Source: CAWJMD01 sp963843835
GTDB taxonomy: Bacteria; Actinomycetota; Actinomycetes; Actinomycetales; CAWJMD01
Length of the DNA stretch: 64,000 bases
Assembly: GCA_963843835.1 (NCBI GenBank)
Contig: CAWJMD010000004.1
Coordinates: 124,001-188,000 of the forward strand
Direction: 5' to 3'
The notes beneath the pieces are model-generated. The model made no database searches and was not told where the DNA came from. It saw nothing but the letters and a program-made list of their open reading frames with translations. A program made the translations under genes and the position numbers. This document shows positions 47,540-56,990 of this stretch, piece by piece. How positions within the stretch are numbered: the first letter of the stretch is position 1; every line of letters starts with the position of its first letter.

Positions 47540-49180
47540 ATGGCGGAGCTGACGATCCGACCGGAGGAGATCCGGGACGCGCTGGACTCCTTCGTCCAGT
47601 CCTACGAGCCCGGGACGGCGTCCCGCGAGGAGGTCGGACGGGTCACCGAGGCCGGTGACGGCATCGCGCGCGTCGAGGGCCTGCCCGGCGTGATGGCCAA
47701 CGAGCTGCTGACCTTCGAGGACGGCACGCTCGGTCTGGCCCTGAACCTCGACGTCCGCGAGGTCGGCGTCGTCGTGCTCGGTGAGTTCTCGGGCATCGAG
47801 GAGGGCCAGGAGGTCAAGCGGACCGGGGAGATCCTCTCCGTGCCCGTCGGTGACGCGTTCCTGGGCCGCGTGGTCAACCCGCTCGGCGAGCCCATCGACG
47901 GGCTGGGCGACATCGAGTCGACCGAGACCCGCGTGCTCGAGCTGCAGGCGGCAGGCGTGATGGACCGCAAGTCGGTCCACGAGCCGCTGCAGACCGGCAT
48001 CAAGGCCATCGACTCGATGACCCCGATCGGCCGTGGCCAGCGCCAGCTGATCATCGGCGACCGCCAGACCGGTAAGACCGCGGTCGCGATCGACACGATC
48101 ATCAACCAGAAGGAGTTCTGGGAGACGGGCGACCCGGAGCAGCAGGTGCGCTGCATCTACGTCGCCATCGGCCAGAAGGGCTCGACGATCGCCGCGGTGC
48201 GCGGCGCCCTCGAGGAGGCCGGCGCGCTGGAGTACACGACCATCGTCGCCGCTCCCGCGTCCGACGCGGCCGGCTTCAAGTACCTCGCGCCCTACACCGG
48301 CTCGGCCATCGGTCAGCACTGGATGTACCAGGGCAAGCACGTGCTGATCGTCTTCGACGACCTGTCGAAGCAGGCCGAGGCCTACCGCGCCGTGTCGCTG
48401 CTGCTGCGCCGTCCGCCGGGCCGGGAGGCGTACCCCGGTGACGTCTTCTACCTGCACTCTCGCCTGCTCGAGCGCTGCGCGAAGCTCTCCGACGAGATGG
48501 GCGCCGGCTCGATGACCGGACTGCCGATCATCGAGACGAAGGCCAACGACGTGTCGGCCTACATCCCGACGAACGTCATCTCCATCACCGACGGCCAGAT
48601 CTTCCTGGAGTCGGACCTGTTCAACGCCGACCAGCGTCCGGCGGTCAACGTCGGTGTCTCGGTCTCCCGCGTCGGCGGTGCCGCCCAGATCAAGGCGATG
48701 AAGTCGGTCGCCGGCTCGCTGCGAGTCGACCTGGCGCAGTACCGCGCGCTGGAGGCGTTCGCGATGTTCGCGTCCGACCTCGACGCGGCCTCGCGCCAGC
48801 AGCTGTCCCGCGGTCAGCGGCTGATGGAGCTGCTCAAGCAGGGGCAGTACACGCCGTTCCCGGTCGAGGAGCAGGTCGTCTCGATCTGGCTGGGCACCAC
48901 CGGTGCGCTCGACGACGTGGGCGTCACGGACGTCCGCAAGTTCGAGCGCGAGCTGCTCGACCACCTGCGCCGCACCGAGTCGGTCCTGCCGACGATCAAG
49001 GAGACGCGCAAGCTCGAGGACGACACGGTCGAGACGCTCAAGGCCGAGGTCGAGAAGTTCAAGAAGAGCTTCCAGACCGAGGAGGGCGAGAACCTCGTCG
49101 AGGCCGGCCACGAGGAGTCCGAGGCGCTCGAGGACGAGTCGGTCGAGCAGGAGCAGATCGTCCGCCAGAAGCGCGGCTGA
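47540..49180 (+). CDS. atpA: ATP synthase subunit alpha
   Basis: A 546-residue F1 alpha subunit. It has the beta-barrel start, the Walker A GDRQTGKTA near residue 170, LLLRRPPGREAYPGDVFYLH and the arginine finger in VGVSVSRVGGAAQ. The acidic tail after residue 510 (TEEGENLVEAGHEESEALED) is typical of actinobacteria. Intact in this otherwise error-rich stretch. AGGAGAG stands before the ATG. Confidence 0.97.
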   Translation: MAELTIRPEEIRDALDSFVQSYEPGTASREEVGRVTEAGDGIARVEGLPGVMANELLTFEDGTLGLALNLDVREVGVVVLGEFSGIEEGQEVKRTGEILSVPVGDAFLGRVVNPLGEPIDGLGDIESTETRVLELQAAGVMDRKSVHEPLQTGIKAIDSMTPIGRGQRQLIIGDRQTGKTAVAIDTIINQKEFWETGDPEQQVRCIYVAIGQKGSTIAAVRGALEEAGALEYTTIVAAPASDAAGFKYLAPYTGSAIGQHWMYQGKHVLIVFDDLSKQAEAYRAVSLLLRRPPGREAYPGDVFYLHSRLLERCAKLSDEMGAGSMTGLPIIETKANDVSAYIPTNVISITDGQIFLESDLFNADQRPAVNVGVSVSRVGGAAQIKAMKSVAGSLRVDLAQYRALEAFAMFASDLDAASRQQLSRGQRLMELLKQGQYTPFPVEEQVVSIWLGTTGALDDVGVTDVRKFERELLDHLRRTESVLPTIKETRKLEDDTVETLKAEVEKFKKSFQTEEGENLVEAGHEESEALEDESVEQEQIVRQKRG

Positions 49181-49213
49181 CGCCGCTCGAGACCGAGCAG
49201 GGAAGGAGGGACC

Positions 49214-50123
49214 ATGGGTGCCAAGCAGCGGGTGTACCGCGACCGCATCGGCTCCACCTCGTCGCTGAAGAAGATCTTCAGCGCGCTGGAGCTGATCGCG
49301 ACGTCGCGGATCGCGAAGGCGCGCCAGCAGGTGAGGGCGTCGTCGCCCTACGCACGGGCCATCACCCGTGCAGTGTCCGCGGTGGCCACGTTCTCGAACA
49401 TCGACCACCCCCTGACGACCGAGAAGGCGGAGGTCCGCCGGGCCGCCGTGCTGATCATCACGAGCGACCGCGGCATGGCCGGCGCGTACTCGTCGAACGT
49501 CCTCAAGGAGGGCGAGCGGCTCAACGAGCGGCTGCGCGAGCGAGGCGTGGAGACCGTGCCCTACCTCGCGGGCCGCAAGGGCATCGCGTTCTACCGTTTC
49601 CGCCGGCGCGAGGTGGAGCAGGAGTGGAGCGGCTTCAGCGAGGCGCCGACCTACGACGTCGCCCGCGAGATCGGTGACGTGCTGGTCGACGCCTTCACCC
49701 AGGGCTCGGAGGACGGCGGGGTGGACGAGATCCACGTCGTCTTCACGCAGTTCGTCAACATGGTCACCCAGCAGCCCGAGGTGATCCGGCTCCTGCCGCT
49801 CGAGGTCGTCGAGGGCGTCGAGGAGCCGGCGGAGCGAGGACGTCCTGCCGCTGTACGAGTTCGAGCCGAGCCCGGAGCAGGTGCTCGACAACCTGCTGCC
49901 GCGCTACATCGGCAGCCGCATCTTCAACTGCATGCTGCAGGCGAACGCGTCCGAGCAGGCGGCTCGGCAGCGGGCCATGAAGACGGCGTCCGACAACGCG
50001 CAGGACCTCATCCGCAAGTACACCCGGCTGGCCAACCAGGCACGCCAGGCGGAGATCACCCAGGAGATCAGCGAGATCGTCGGCGGCGCCGACGCCCTCG
50101 CCTCCGCCGGAGCCGAGAGCTGA
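49214..50123 (+). CDS. atpG: ATP synthase subunit gamma (one frameshift)
   Basis: Rotor shaft subunit. MGAKQRVYRDRIGSTSSLKK, the SDRGMAGAYSSNV motif and QFVNMVTQQPEVIRLLPL are in the first frame. An extra C at 49835 breaks it, and the end continues in the next frame with YEFEPSPEQVLDNLLPRY, SRIFNCMLQANASEQAARQR and EITQEISEIVGGADAL. Repaired length is about 302 residues. GGAAGGAGG lies before the ATG. Confidence 0.92.
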
Positions 50124-50134
50124 GAGTGAGAGAG

Positions 50135-51599
<1,465 letters not shown>

Positions 51600-51621
51600 C
51601 CGCTCCACGCTGACGTGTCTT

Positions 51622-51662
51622 CCGGAGCCCCGCCCGCCCGTCCGGGTGGCGCGGGGCTCCGG
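51622..51662 (+). terminator. Hairpin between atpD and atpC
   Basis: ccggagccccg (51622-51632) pairs perfectly with cggggctccgg (51652-51662) around a 19-base loop. It begins 23 bases after the atpD stop and should end most of the operon transcript before atpC. Confidence 0.75.
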
Positions 51663-51685
51663 TGCTCGGCGGGCGAGGGCGGATG

Positions 51686-51748
51686 TTGGACGGCACCGGC
51701 CAGCCGTTATGGTCGGAGACGTTGTGCGGCGCCGTGACCCGGCGCCGC
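51686..51748 (+). promoter_or_regulatory. Separate promoter and leader hairpin of atpC
   Basis: TTGGAC (51686-51691) and TATGGT (51708-51713) are 16 bases apart, close to the housekeeping sigma consensus. The leader then has gcggcgcc (51726-51733) pairing with ggcgccgc (51741-51748), a perfect 8-bp stem just behind the expected start of transcription. The hairpin may stabilise the mRNA or attenuate it. Confidence 0.65.
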
Positions 51749-51770
51749 CCCCGAGGTGGGAGGCAGGCCC

Positions 51771-52058
51771 GTGGGCACACTGCATGTCGAGCTCGTCGCG
51801 GCGGACCGGACGATCTGGTCCGGCGACGCGTCCATGGTGATGGCCCGCACCCTTGACGGTGAGCTGGGTGTCCTGCCCGGGCACACGCCGCTGCTGGGCG
51901 TGCTGGCCCCGGGGGAGGTCCGGGTGACCCCGACCGAGGGACAGGTCGTGACCGCCGAGATCGACGGCGGCTTCCTCTCCGTCGAGAACGACCGGGTGCT
52001 CGTCGTGGCCGAGAAGGTCGCTGTCGAGGACACCCCGGCGGCCCGCAGCGGCAACTGA
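51771..52058 (+). CDS. atpC: ATP synthase subunit epsilon
   Basis: A 95-residue epsilon subunit, shorter than the 138 of E. coli: it has the N-terminal beta-sandwich (LHVELVAADRTIWSGDASMV, LGVLPGHTPLLGVL, IDGGFLSVENDRVLVVAE) but lacks the C-terminal helical arm that inhibits ATP hydrolysis in many bacteria. The GTG at 51771 has GGAGG seven bases upstream. It sits behind its own terminator and promoter. Confidence 0.93.
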   Translation: MGTLHVELVAADRTIWSGDASMVMARTLDGELGVLPGHTPLLGVLAPGEVRVTPTEGQVVTAEIDGGFLSVENDRVLVVAEKVAVEDTPAARSGN

Positions 52059-52076
52059 CCTCGCACGGCTGACGTC

Positions 52077-52514
52077 GTGGATGGCTGGACCGTTCCGCTC
52101 GAGATCGCTGCGGGGGTCGCGTTCCTCCTGGTCGTGGGCGTCACACTCTTCACGGTCCGTCGGGTGGTGCTGGCCCGACAGCTCGGGTCCTTCGACTGCT
52201 CGGTGCGGATGGTGGCGCAGGGCGGGTCGTGGACGATCGGGGTGGCGCGCTACGGCGCCGGTCGCCTGGACTGGTTCCGGGTCTTCTCGCTGTCGGTGCG
52301 GCCCGCCCTGAGCTTCGAGCGGTCGCGGCTGGAGGTCGTCGGCGAGCGGGTGCCGGTCGGCGGTGAGGCCCTCGCCGTGCTCCCCGGCGTCTCGGTGATC
52401 AGCTGCCGCTACGACGGCGAGGAGGTCGACCTCGCGATGAGCGCGGACGCGTACACCGGCCTGGCGTCCTGGGCGGAGGCAGGTCCGCCCGGCCAGTTCG
52501 GGCGCGTCACCTGA
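52077..52514 (+). CDS. DUF2550 membrane-anchored protein
   Basis: A 145-residue protein: one N-terminal membrane helix (LEIAAGVAFLLVVGVTLFTV), then the basic, Trp-rich DUF2550 domain (LGSFDCSVRM, WTIGVARYGAGRLDWFRVFS). The family almost always follows atpC in actinobacteria; its function is unknown. It starts 18 bases after the atpC stop and is probably in the atpC transcript. Confidence 0.88.
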   Translation: MDGWTVPLEIAAGVAFLLVVGVTLFTVRRVVLARQLGSFDCSVRMVAQGGSWTIGVARYGAGRLDWFRVFSLSVRPALSFERSRLEVVGERVPVGGEALAVLPGVSVISCRYDGEEVDLAMSADAYTGLASWAEAGPPGQFGRVT

Positions 52515-52517
52515 GGC

Positions 52518-53120
52518 TCAGCTGGACTCGCGTCCGCCGCCGGGCTGCCACAGCGCGTCGTCCGTGCCGGCGACGACGTTGACGTAGCGGGCCAGCACGA
52601 ACAGCAGGTCGGAGAGCCGGTTCAGGTACTGCGCCGCGATCGTGTTGACGCCGCCGTCGACGTCGGCGCCGTAGGCCTCGACCGCCGCCCACACCGAGCG
52701 CTCGGCCCGGCGCGCGACCGTCCGCGCGACGTGCAGGTGCGCCGCCTGGGTGGTGCCGCCGGCCAGCACGAACGTGGTCAGCTTCGGCAGCTTCTCGTTG
52801 TAGTGGTCGATCGCACCCTCGATCTCGGCGACCCACTCCGCCCGCATCCGCAGCGGCTCGTACGCGTACTCCTGGGCGAGCGGCAGGCACAGGTCGGCGC
52901 CGACGTCGAAGAGGTCGTTCTGCACCCGGCGCAGCAGGGTGGCGACGTCGTCGGGCAGGCCGCCGGCCGTCAGTGCGACCCCCAGGACGGCGCCCGCCTC
53001 GTCGGCGTCCGCGTACGCCGCCAGCCGCACGTCCGTCTTGCGCGTGCGGCTGAAGTCGCCGAGCCCGGTGGTGCCGTCGTCGCCGGTGCGGGTGTAGACG
53101 CGGTTGATCCTGACTGCCAT
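52518..53120 (-). CDS. Cob(I)alamin adenosyltransferase (PduO type)
   Basis: A 200-residue five-helix enzyme that makes coenzyme B12 from cob(I)alamin and ATP. The ATP loop is YTRTGDDGTTGLGDFSRTRK, and the C-terminal RRAERSVWAA and QYLNRLSDLLFVLARYVN are the conserved helices. The coenzyme is what the mutase at 56991 needs. Its start is divergent from murA, with 68 bases between. Confidence 0.93.
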   Translation of the reverse strand: MAVRINRVYTRTGDDGTTGLGDFSRTRKTDVRLAAYADADEAGAVLGVALTAGGLPDDVATLLRRVQNDLFDVGADLCLPLAQEYAYEPLRMRAEWVAEIEGAIDHYNEKLPKLTTFVLAGGTTQAAHLHVARTVARRAERSVWAAVEAYGADVDGGVNTIAAQYLNRLSDLLFVLARYVNVVAGTDDALWQPGGGRESS

Positions 53121-53188
53121 GGGCCCAGCCTAGGCGGCGGAGGGCGGCTGCCCGTCAGCGCCATGGCCGGGCGGCATAGGCTCGCTGC

Positions 53189-54472
53189 GTGGAGTGCTTC
53201 CGGGTCGTCGGCGGAGCGCGGCTGACCGGTGAGGTCACCGTGGTGGGCGCGAAGAACAGTGTCCTGAAGCTGATGGCCGCGACCCTGCTGGCCAGGGGGC
53301 GCAGCGTCCTCACGTCGGTTCCCGACATCGTCGACGTGGGCATCATGGCCGAGCTGCTGCGCCGGCTGGGCTGCGACGTGCAGCACGACAAGGACGCCGG
53401 CGTGGTCGAGATCGACGTCCCCGACGAGCCGGGTCACCGGGCTGACTACGAGCTGGTGCGGGCGATGCGCGCGTCGATCAGCGTGCTGGGTCCGCTGGTC
53501 GCGCGGACGGGGCACGCGGACGTGGCCGTGCCGGGTGGCGACGCCATCGGCTCGCGCGGACTGGACCTGCACATCGACGGGCTGCGGGCGCTCGGTGCCC
53601 AGGTGCACGTCGACCACGGTTACCTGATCGCCGAGGCGCCGCCGGGCGGCCTGCGAGCTGCGCTCGTCCCGCTGGCGTTCCCCTCCGTCGGTGCCACGGA
53701 GAACCTGCTGATGGCAGCAACACTCGCCGACGGGACGACCGAGCTCGACAACGTCGCGCGGGAGCCGGAGATCGACGACCTCGCCCGGATGCTGATGGGG
53801 ATGGGGGCCCAGATCAAGGGCATCGGGACCACGCGGCTGCTGGTGACCGGTGTCGACCGCCTTTTCCCCGTGACGCACGAGGTCGTGCCGGACCGCGTCG
53901 TCGCCGGCACCTGGTGCTACGCGGCCGCGACCACCCGCGGCGACGTGCTCGTGCGCGGAGCCCGTCCCCAGCACCTGCGCACGAGCCTGGACAAGCTGCG
54001 GCTGGCGGGTGCCGAGGTCGAGCTGCGCGACGAGGGCATCCGGGTCGTGGGGCCCAAGCGGCCTCGGGCCGTCGACATCGCGACGCTCCCGTACCCCGGA
54101 TTCCCGACCGACCTGCAGCCGTTCGCCCTGACGCTCGGGGCTGTCGCGGAGGGGTCCGGCGTCATCACCGAGAACCTCTTCGAGGCACGCTTCCGGTTCG
54201 CCCACGAGCTGGTCCGTCTCGGCGCGGACCTGACGATCGACGGCCACCACGTCCTCGTGCGCGGGCGTCCGGGTCTGTCGGGCGCCCCGGTGGAGGCCAG
54301 CGACATCCGCGCGGGGGCGGCCCTGGTGATCGCGGGTCTGGTAGCGGACGGGTTCACCGAGGTGTCTGGCGTCGAGCACGTCGACCGCGGCTACGCGGAC
54401 TTCGCCGTCACCCTGCAGTCGCTCGGCGCCGACGTCACCAGGCAGCCCGTCACCCAGACCCGTTTCGGGTGA
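53189..54472 (+). CDS. murA: UDP-N-acetylglucosamine 1-carboxyvinyltransferase
   Basis: A 427-residue enzyme for the first committed step of peptidoglycan precursor synthesis. It has the GAKNSVLKLMAATLLA start, PSVGATENLLMAATLA and PYPGFPTDLQPF. The loop that normally carries the catalytic Cys (PGGCAIG) reads PGGDAIG with Asp118, as in mycobacteria, where the change gives natural resistance to fosfomycin. TAGGCT six bases before the GTG marks a leaderless start. The last 23 bases overlap the convergent DUF2007-like gene. Confidence 0.96.
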   Translation: MECFRVVGGARLTGEVTVVGAKNSVLKLMAATLLARGRSVLTSVPDIVDVGIMAELLRRLGCDVQHDKDAGVVEIDVPDEPGHRADYELVRAMRASISVLGPLVARTGHADVAVPGGDAIGSRGLDLHIDGLRALGAQVHVDHGYLIAEAPPGGLRAALVPLAFPSVGATENLLMAATLADGTTELDNVAREPEIDDLARMLMGMGAQIKGIGTTRLLVTGVDRLFPVTHEVVPDRVVAGTWCYAAATTRGDVLVRGARPQHLRTSLDKLRLAGAEVELRDEGIRVVGPKRPRAVDIATLPYPGFPTDLQPFALTLGAVAEGSGVITENLFEARFRFAHELVRLGADLTIDGHHVLVRGRPGLSGAPVEASDIRAGAALVIAGLVADGFTEVSGVEHVDRGYADFAVTLQSLGADVTRQPVTQTRFG

Positions 54473-54782
54473 GGACGTGCTCCGCCACGAGTCGCTCTGA
54501 CCGGAACACCATCACCCGTGGCCCCTCGGTCGTCTCGGCGAGCGTGGAGCGGATGCCCGCGTCCTCCAGTCGGCGCCGCAGCATCTCCGCCTCGATGATG
54601 GTGGGAGGTGACGCGACGGCGACCAGCAGGCCGTAGTCGTCCGGCTTCCCGGGACGGGGCTTCGCGGGCACGAGCGAACGGCCCCGGGTGAAGGTCCACC
54701 GGAGCAGGAGGATGAGGACCACCAGCACGGCGGCCGCCACCAGTGGTCCGAAGAGGAACGAGTAGCTGCCCCACTCCGCCAC
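54450..54782 (-). CDS. DUF2007-like membrane-anchored protein
   Basis: A 110-residue protein: an N-terminal membrane helix (FLFGPLVAAAVLVVLILLLR), a Pro/Lys linker, then a small soluble domain (SPPTIIEAEMLRRRLEDAGI and VMVFRSERLVAEHVL) like the DUF2007 fold. The GTG at 54782 has GAGGGG about seven bases upstream. It overlaps the murA end tail to tail. The function is unknown. Confidence 0.7.
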   Translation of the reverse strand: MAEWGSYSFLFGPLVAAAVLVVLILLLRWTFTRGRSLVPAKPRPGKPDDYGLLVAVASPPTIIEAEMLRRRLEDAGIRSTLAETTEGPRVMVFRSERLVAEHVLTRNGSG

Positions 54783-54887
54783 AGTCGTCCCCTCGTCGTC
54801 GCTTGTCGTCCGGGTCGTCACCCGTCGCTTCCAGTGTGCGGCGGACACGGCCGTCGTGCGAGCGGGGACGTGGGGCAGGATGCGCTC

Positions 54888-56831
54888 ATGTCCGTCGCGG
54901 TGATGCTCGTCAGTCTGGTGGTCGTCGTCCTGGCGGGGTCGGCGCTGGCCGCGCGGCTCAGCGTCCCCGCGCCGCTGCTGCTCACCGTGCTCGGCCTCGG
55001 GATCGGCCTGATGCCCTTCGTGCCGGACGTCGAGATCACCGCCGAGCTCGTGCTCGTGGGCTTGCTGCCCCCGCTGCTGTACTCGGCTGCCATCCGGACG
55101 TCGCTGCTCGACTTCCGCGCGAACACCCGTCCGATCGCCCTGCTGTCGGTGGGCCTGGTCATCTTCACCACGCTCGGTGTCGGGGTGGTGGCTCAGGCGC
55201 TGCTCCCCATCAGCTGGGCCGCGGCGTTCGCCATCGGTGCCGTGGTCGCGCCCCCGGACGCGGTCGCCGCGACCTCGATCGCCCGACGCGTGGGCATGCC
55301 GCGACGGATCGTCACGATCCTCGAGGGCGAGTCGCTGGTGAACGACGCGACCGCGCTGGTGTGCCTGCGTACGGCGATCGCAGCGATCCTCGCCGCCTCC
55401 GCGGTGTCCGGCGGCGGAGGAGGGGACGACGAGCCGGGGCTGGACCTGGCCGAGCTCGGCCTGATCGGGCTCGACTTCGTGTGGGCCGCCGGTGCGGGTG
55501 TGGCCGTGGGGTTGGCCGTCGCGTTCGTCTTCAGCAAGATCCGGCGCCGCCTCACCGACACGGTGAGCGACACCACCCTCTCCCTGATCGCGCCGTGGGT
55601 GGCGTTCCTGCCCGCCGAGGAGATCCACGCGTCCGGGGTGATCGCGGTGGTGGTGGCCGGCCTGCTGATGGGGCACAAGGCCCCGGTCGTGCAGAGCGCG
55701 GCGTCACGGATCTCGGAGCGCACCTACTGGCGCACGATCTCCCACCTGCTCGAGAACAGCGTCTTCCTGCTGATCGGTCTGCAGGCCCGCCGGATCGTCT
55801 CGGACGTCGGGTCCAGCGACCTGAGCCTCGTGACGATCGTCGTGGCGTGCGTCGGCGTGCTGCTCGCCGTGGTGCTGCTGCGTCCGCTGTGGGTCTTCCC
55901 CGCGACCTACCTGCCTCGCCGGCTTCCGGGCGTCGGGGACAAGGACCCCTCCCCGCCCTGGCAGTTCGTCGCGATCGTCTCGTGGGCGGGCATGCGCGGG
56001 GTCGTCACCCTGGCGGCCGTGTTCGCCCTCCCCGCGGAGACGGAGCACCGCGAGGTGCTGGTGCTGATCGCCATGGTCGTCACCTTCGCCACGCTTCTGC
56101 TGCAGGGGTCGACGCTGCCGTGGCTGGTGCGACGTCTCGACGTCCACGGCCCCGACCCGCTCGAGGACCGGTTGCAGGAGGCGGCGGTGCTGCAGGACGC
56201 CACCGCCGCGGGTCTGCGGGTCCTGGACGCCGAGGTGGACGGCGACGCCGGCTCCGGGGCCGACCCGGACGGCACCCTCGCGAACCTGCGCACGCAGTCC
56301 CAGCGGCGGACCCACCTGGCCTGGGAACGGCTCGGCCAGGGCTCGGCGCAGGAGGAGTCGCCCACACGCCGTGCCCTGCGTCTGCGCCGGGCGATGCTGG
56401 CGGCCGAGCACGCCGAGGTGCTCCGGATCCGCGACGAGGGCGTCGTCGCGCACGCGGTCCTCGCGAGGGTGATGACGTCGCTCGACCTGGAGGAGTCGGT
56501 GCTGGTGGGCGCCGACGAGGGCTGGGACGGGGACGACCACCGCGGCGAGCTGCTGGCCCCCGAGCGTCCGGGCGGTCGGTGCGAGCACCTCGCGAGCGCG
56601 CCCGCGGCGATCCGGCCGTCCACGCCCGGGGTCTGTTCGGACTGCGTGCGCGAGGGGCTGACGTGGGTGCACCTGCGGATGTGCCTGGACTGCGGCAACG
56701 TCGGCTGCTGCGACTCGTCGCCCGGCACGCACGCCGACGCGCACTTCAGCCGGACCGGCCACCCCGTGATGCGCAGCATCGAGCCCGGAGAGGCGTGGCG
56801 CTGGTGCTACGTGGACCAGGAGCTCGGGTGA
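54888..56831 (+). CDS. Na+/H+ antiporter (CPA1) with C-terminal UBP-type zinc finger
   Basis: A 647-residue protein. Residues 1-420 form about 12 hydrophobic segments of an NhaP/CPA1 antiporter, with the acidic pairs in PPDAVAATS and EGESLVNDATALV that carry ions. A helical linker follows, and residues 565-647 are a UBP zinc finger: CEHL, CSDC, CLDCGNVGCCD and the His residues HADAHFSRTGHPV. This finger binds the free C-terminus of ubiquitin in eukaryotes; in bacteria its partner is unknown. CAGGAT six bases before the ATG suggests a leaderless start. Confidence 0.88.
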   Translation: MSVAVMLVSLVVVVLAGSALAARLSVPAPLLLTVLGLGIGLMPFVPDVEITAELVLVGLLPPLLYSAAIRTSLLDFRANTRPIALLSVGLVIFTTLGVGVVAQALLPISWAAAFAIGAVVAPPDAVAATSIARRVGMPRRIVTILEGESLVNDATALVCLRTAIAAILAASAVSGGGGGDDEPGLDLAELGLIGLDFVWAAGAGVAVGLAVAFVFSKIRRRLTDTVSDTTLSLIAPWVAFLPAEEIHASGVIAVVVAGLLMGHKAPVVQSAASRISERTYWRTISHLLENSVFLLIGLQARRIVSDVGSSDLSLVTIVVACVGVLLAVVLLRPLWVFPATYLPRRLPGVGDKDPSPPWQFVAIVSWAGMRGVVTLAAVFALPAETEHREVLVLIAMVVTFATLLLQGSTLPWLVRRLDVHGPDPLEDRLQEAAVLQDATAAGLRVLDAEVDGDAGSGADPDGTLANLRTQSQRRTHLAWERLGQGSAQEESPTRRALRLRRAMLAAEHAEVLRIRDEGVVAHAVLARVMTSLDLEESVLVGADEGWDGDDHRGELLAPERPGGRCEHLASAPAAIRPSTPGVCSDCVREGLTWVHLRMCLDCGNVGCCDSSPGTHADAHFSRTGHPVMRSIEPGEAWRWCYVDQELG

Positions 56832-56990
56832 CTGTCCGCGAGATCTGAGAGGCGGGGCAGACCGGTGGCTGCCGTGCCCCGTCTCCCCGATCTCGATCGG
56901 GCTGGGCGCGTGACGACGCTCACCCGCCGCATCCCTGTCCGGGCTGGTGACTCGTCGGTAACCTCGCAGCACCCGCGAGGAGGCACAGTG

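Noticed and set aside
47282..49891. Long open frame on the minus strand opposite atpA and atpG
   Set aside because: Antisense shadow of strongly conserved genes; Leu/Asp/Arg-rich without any recognisable motif.
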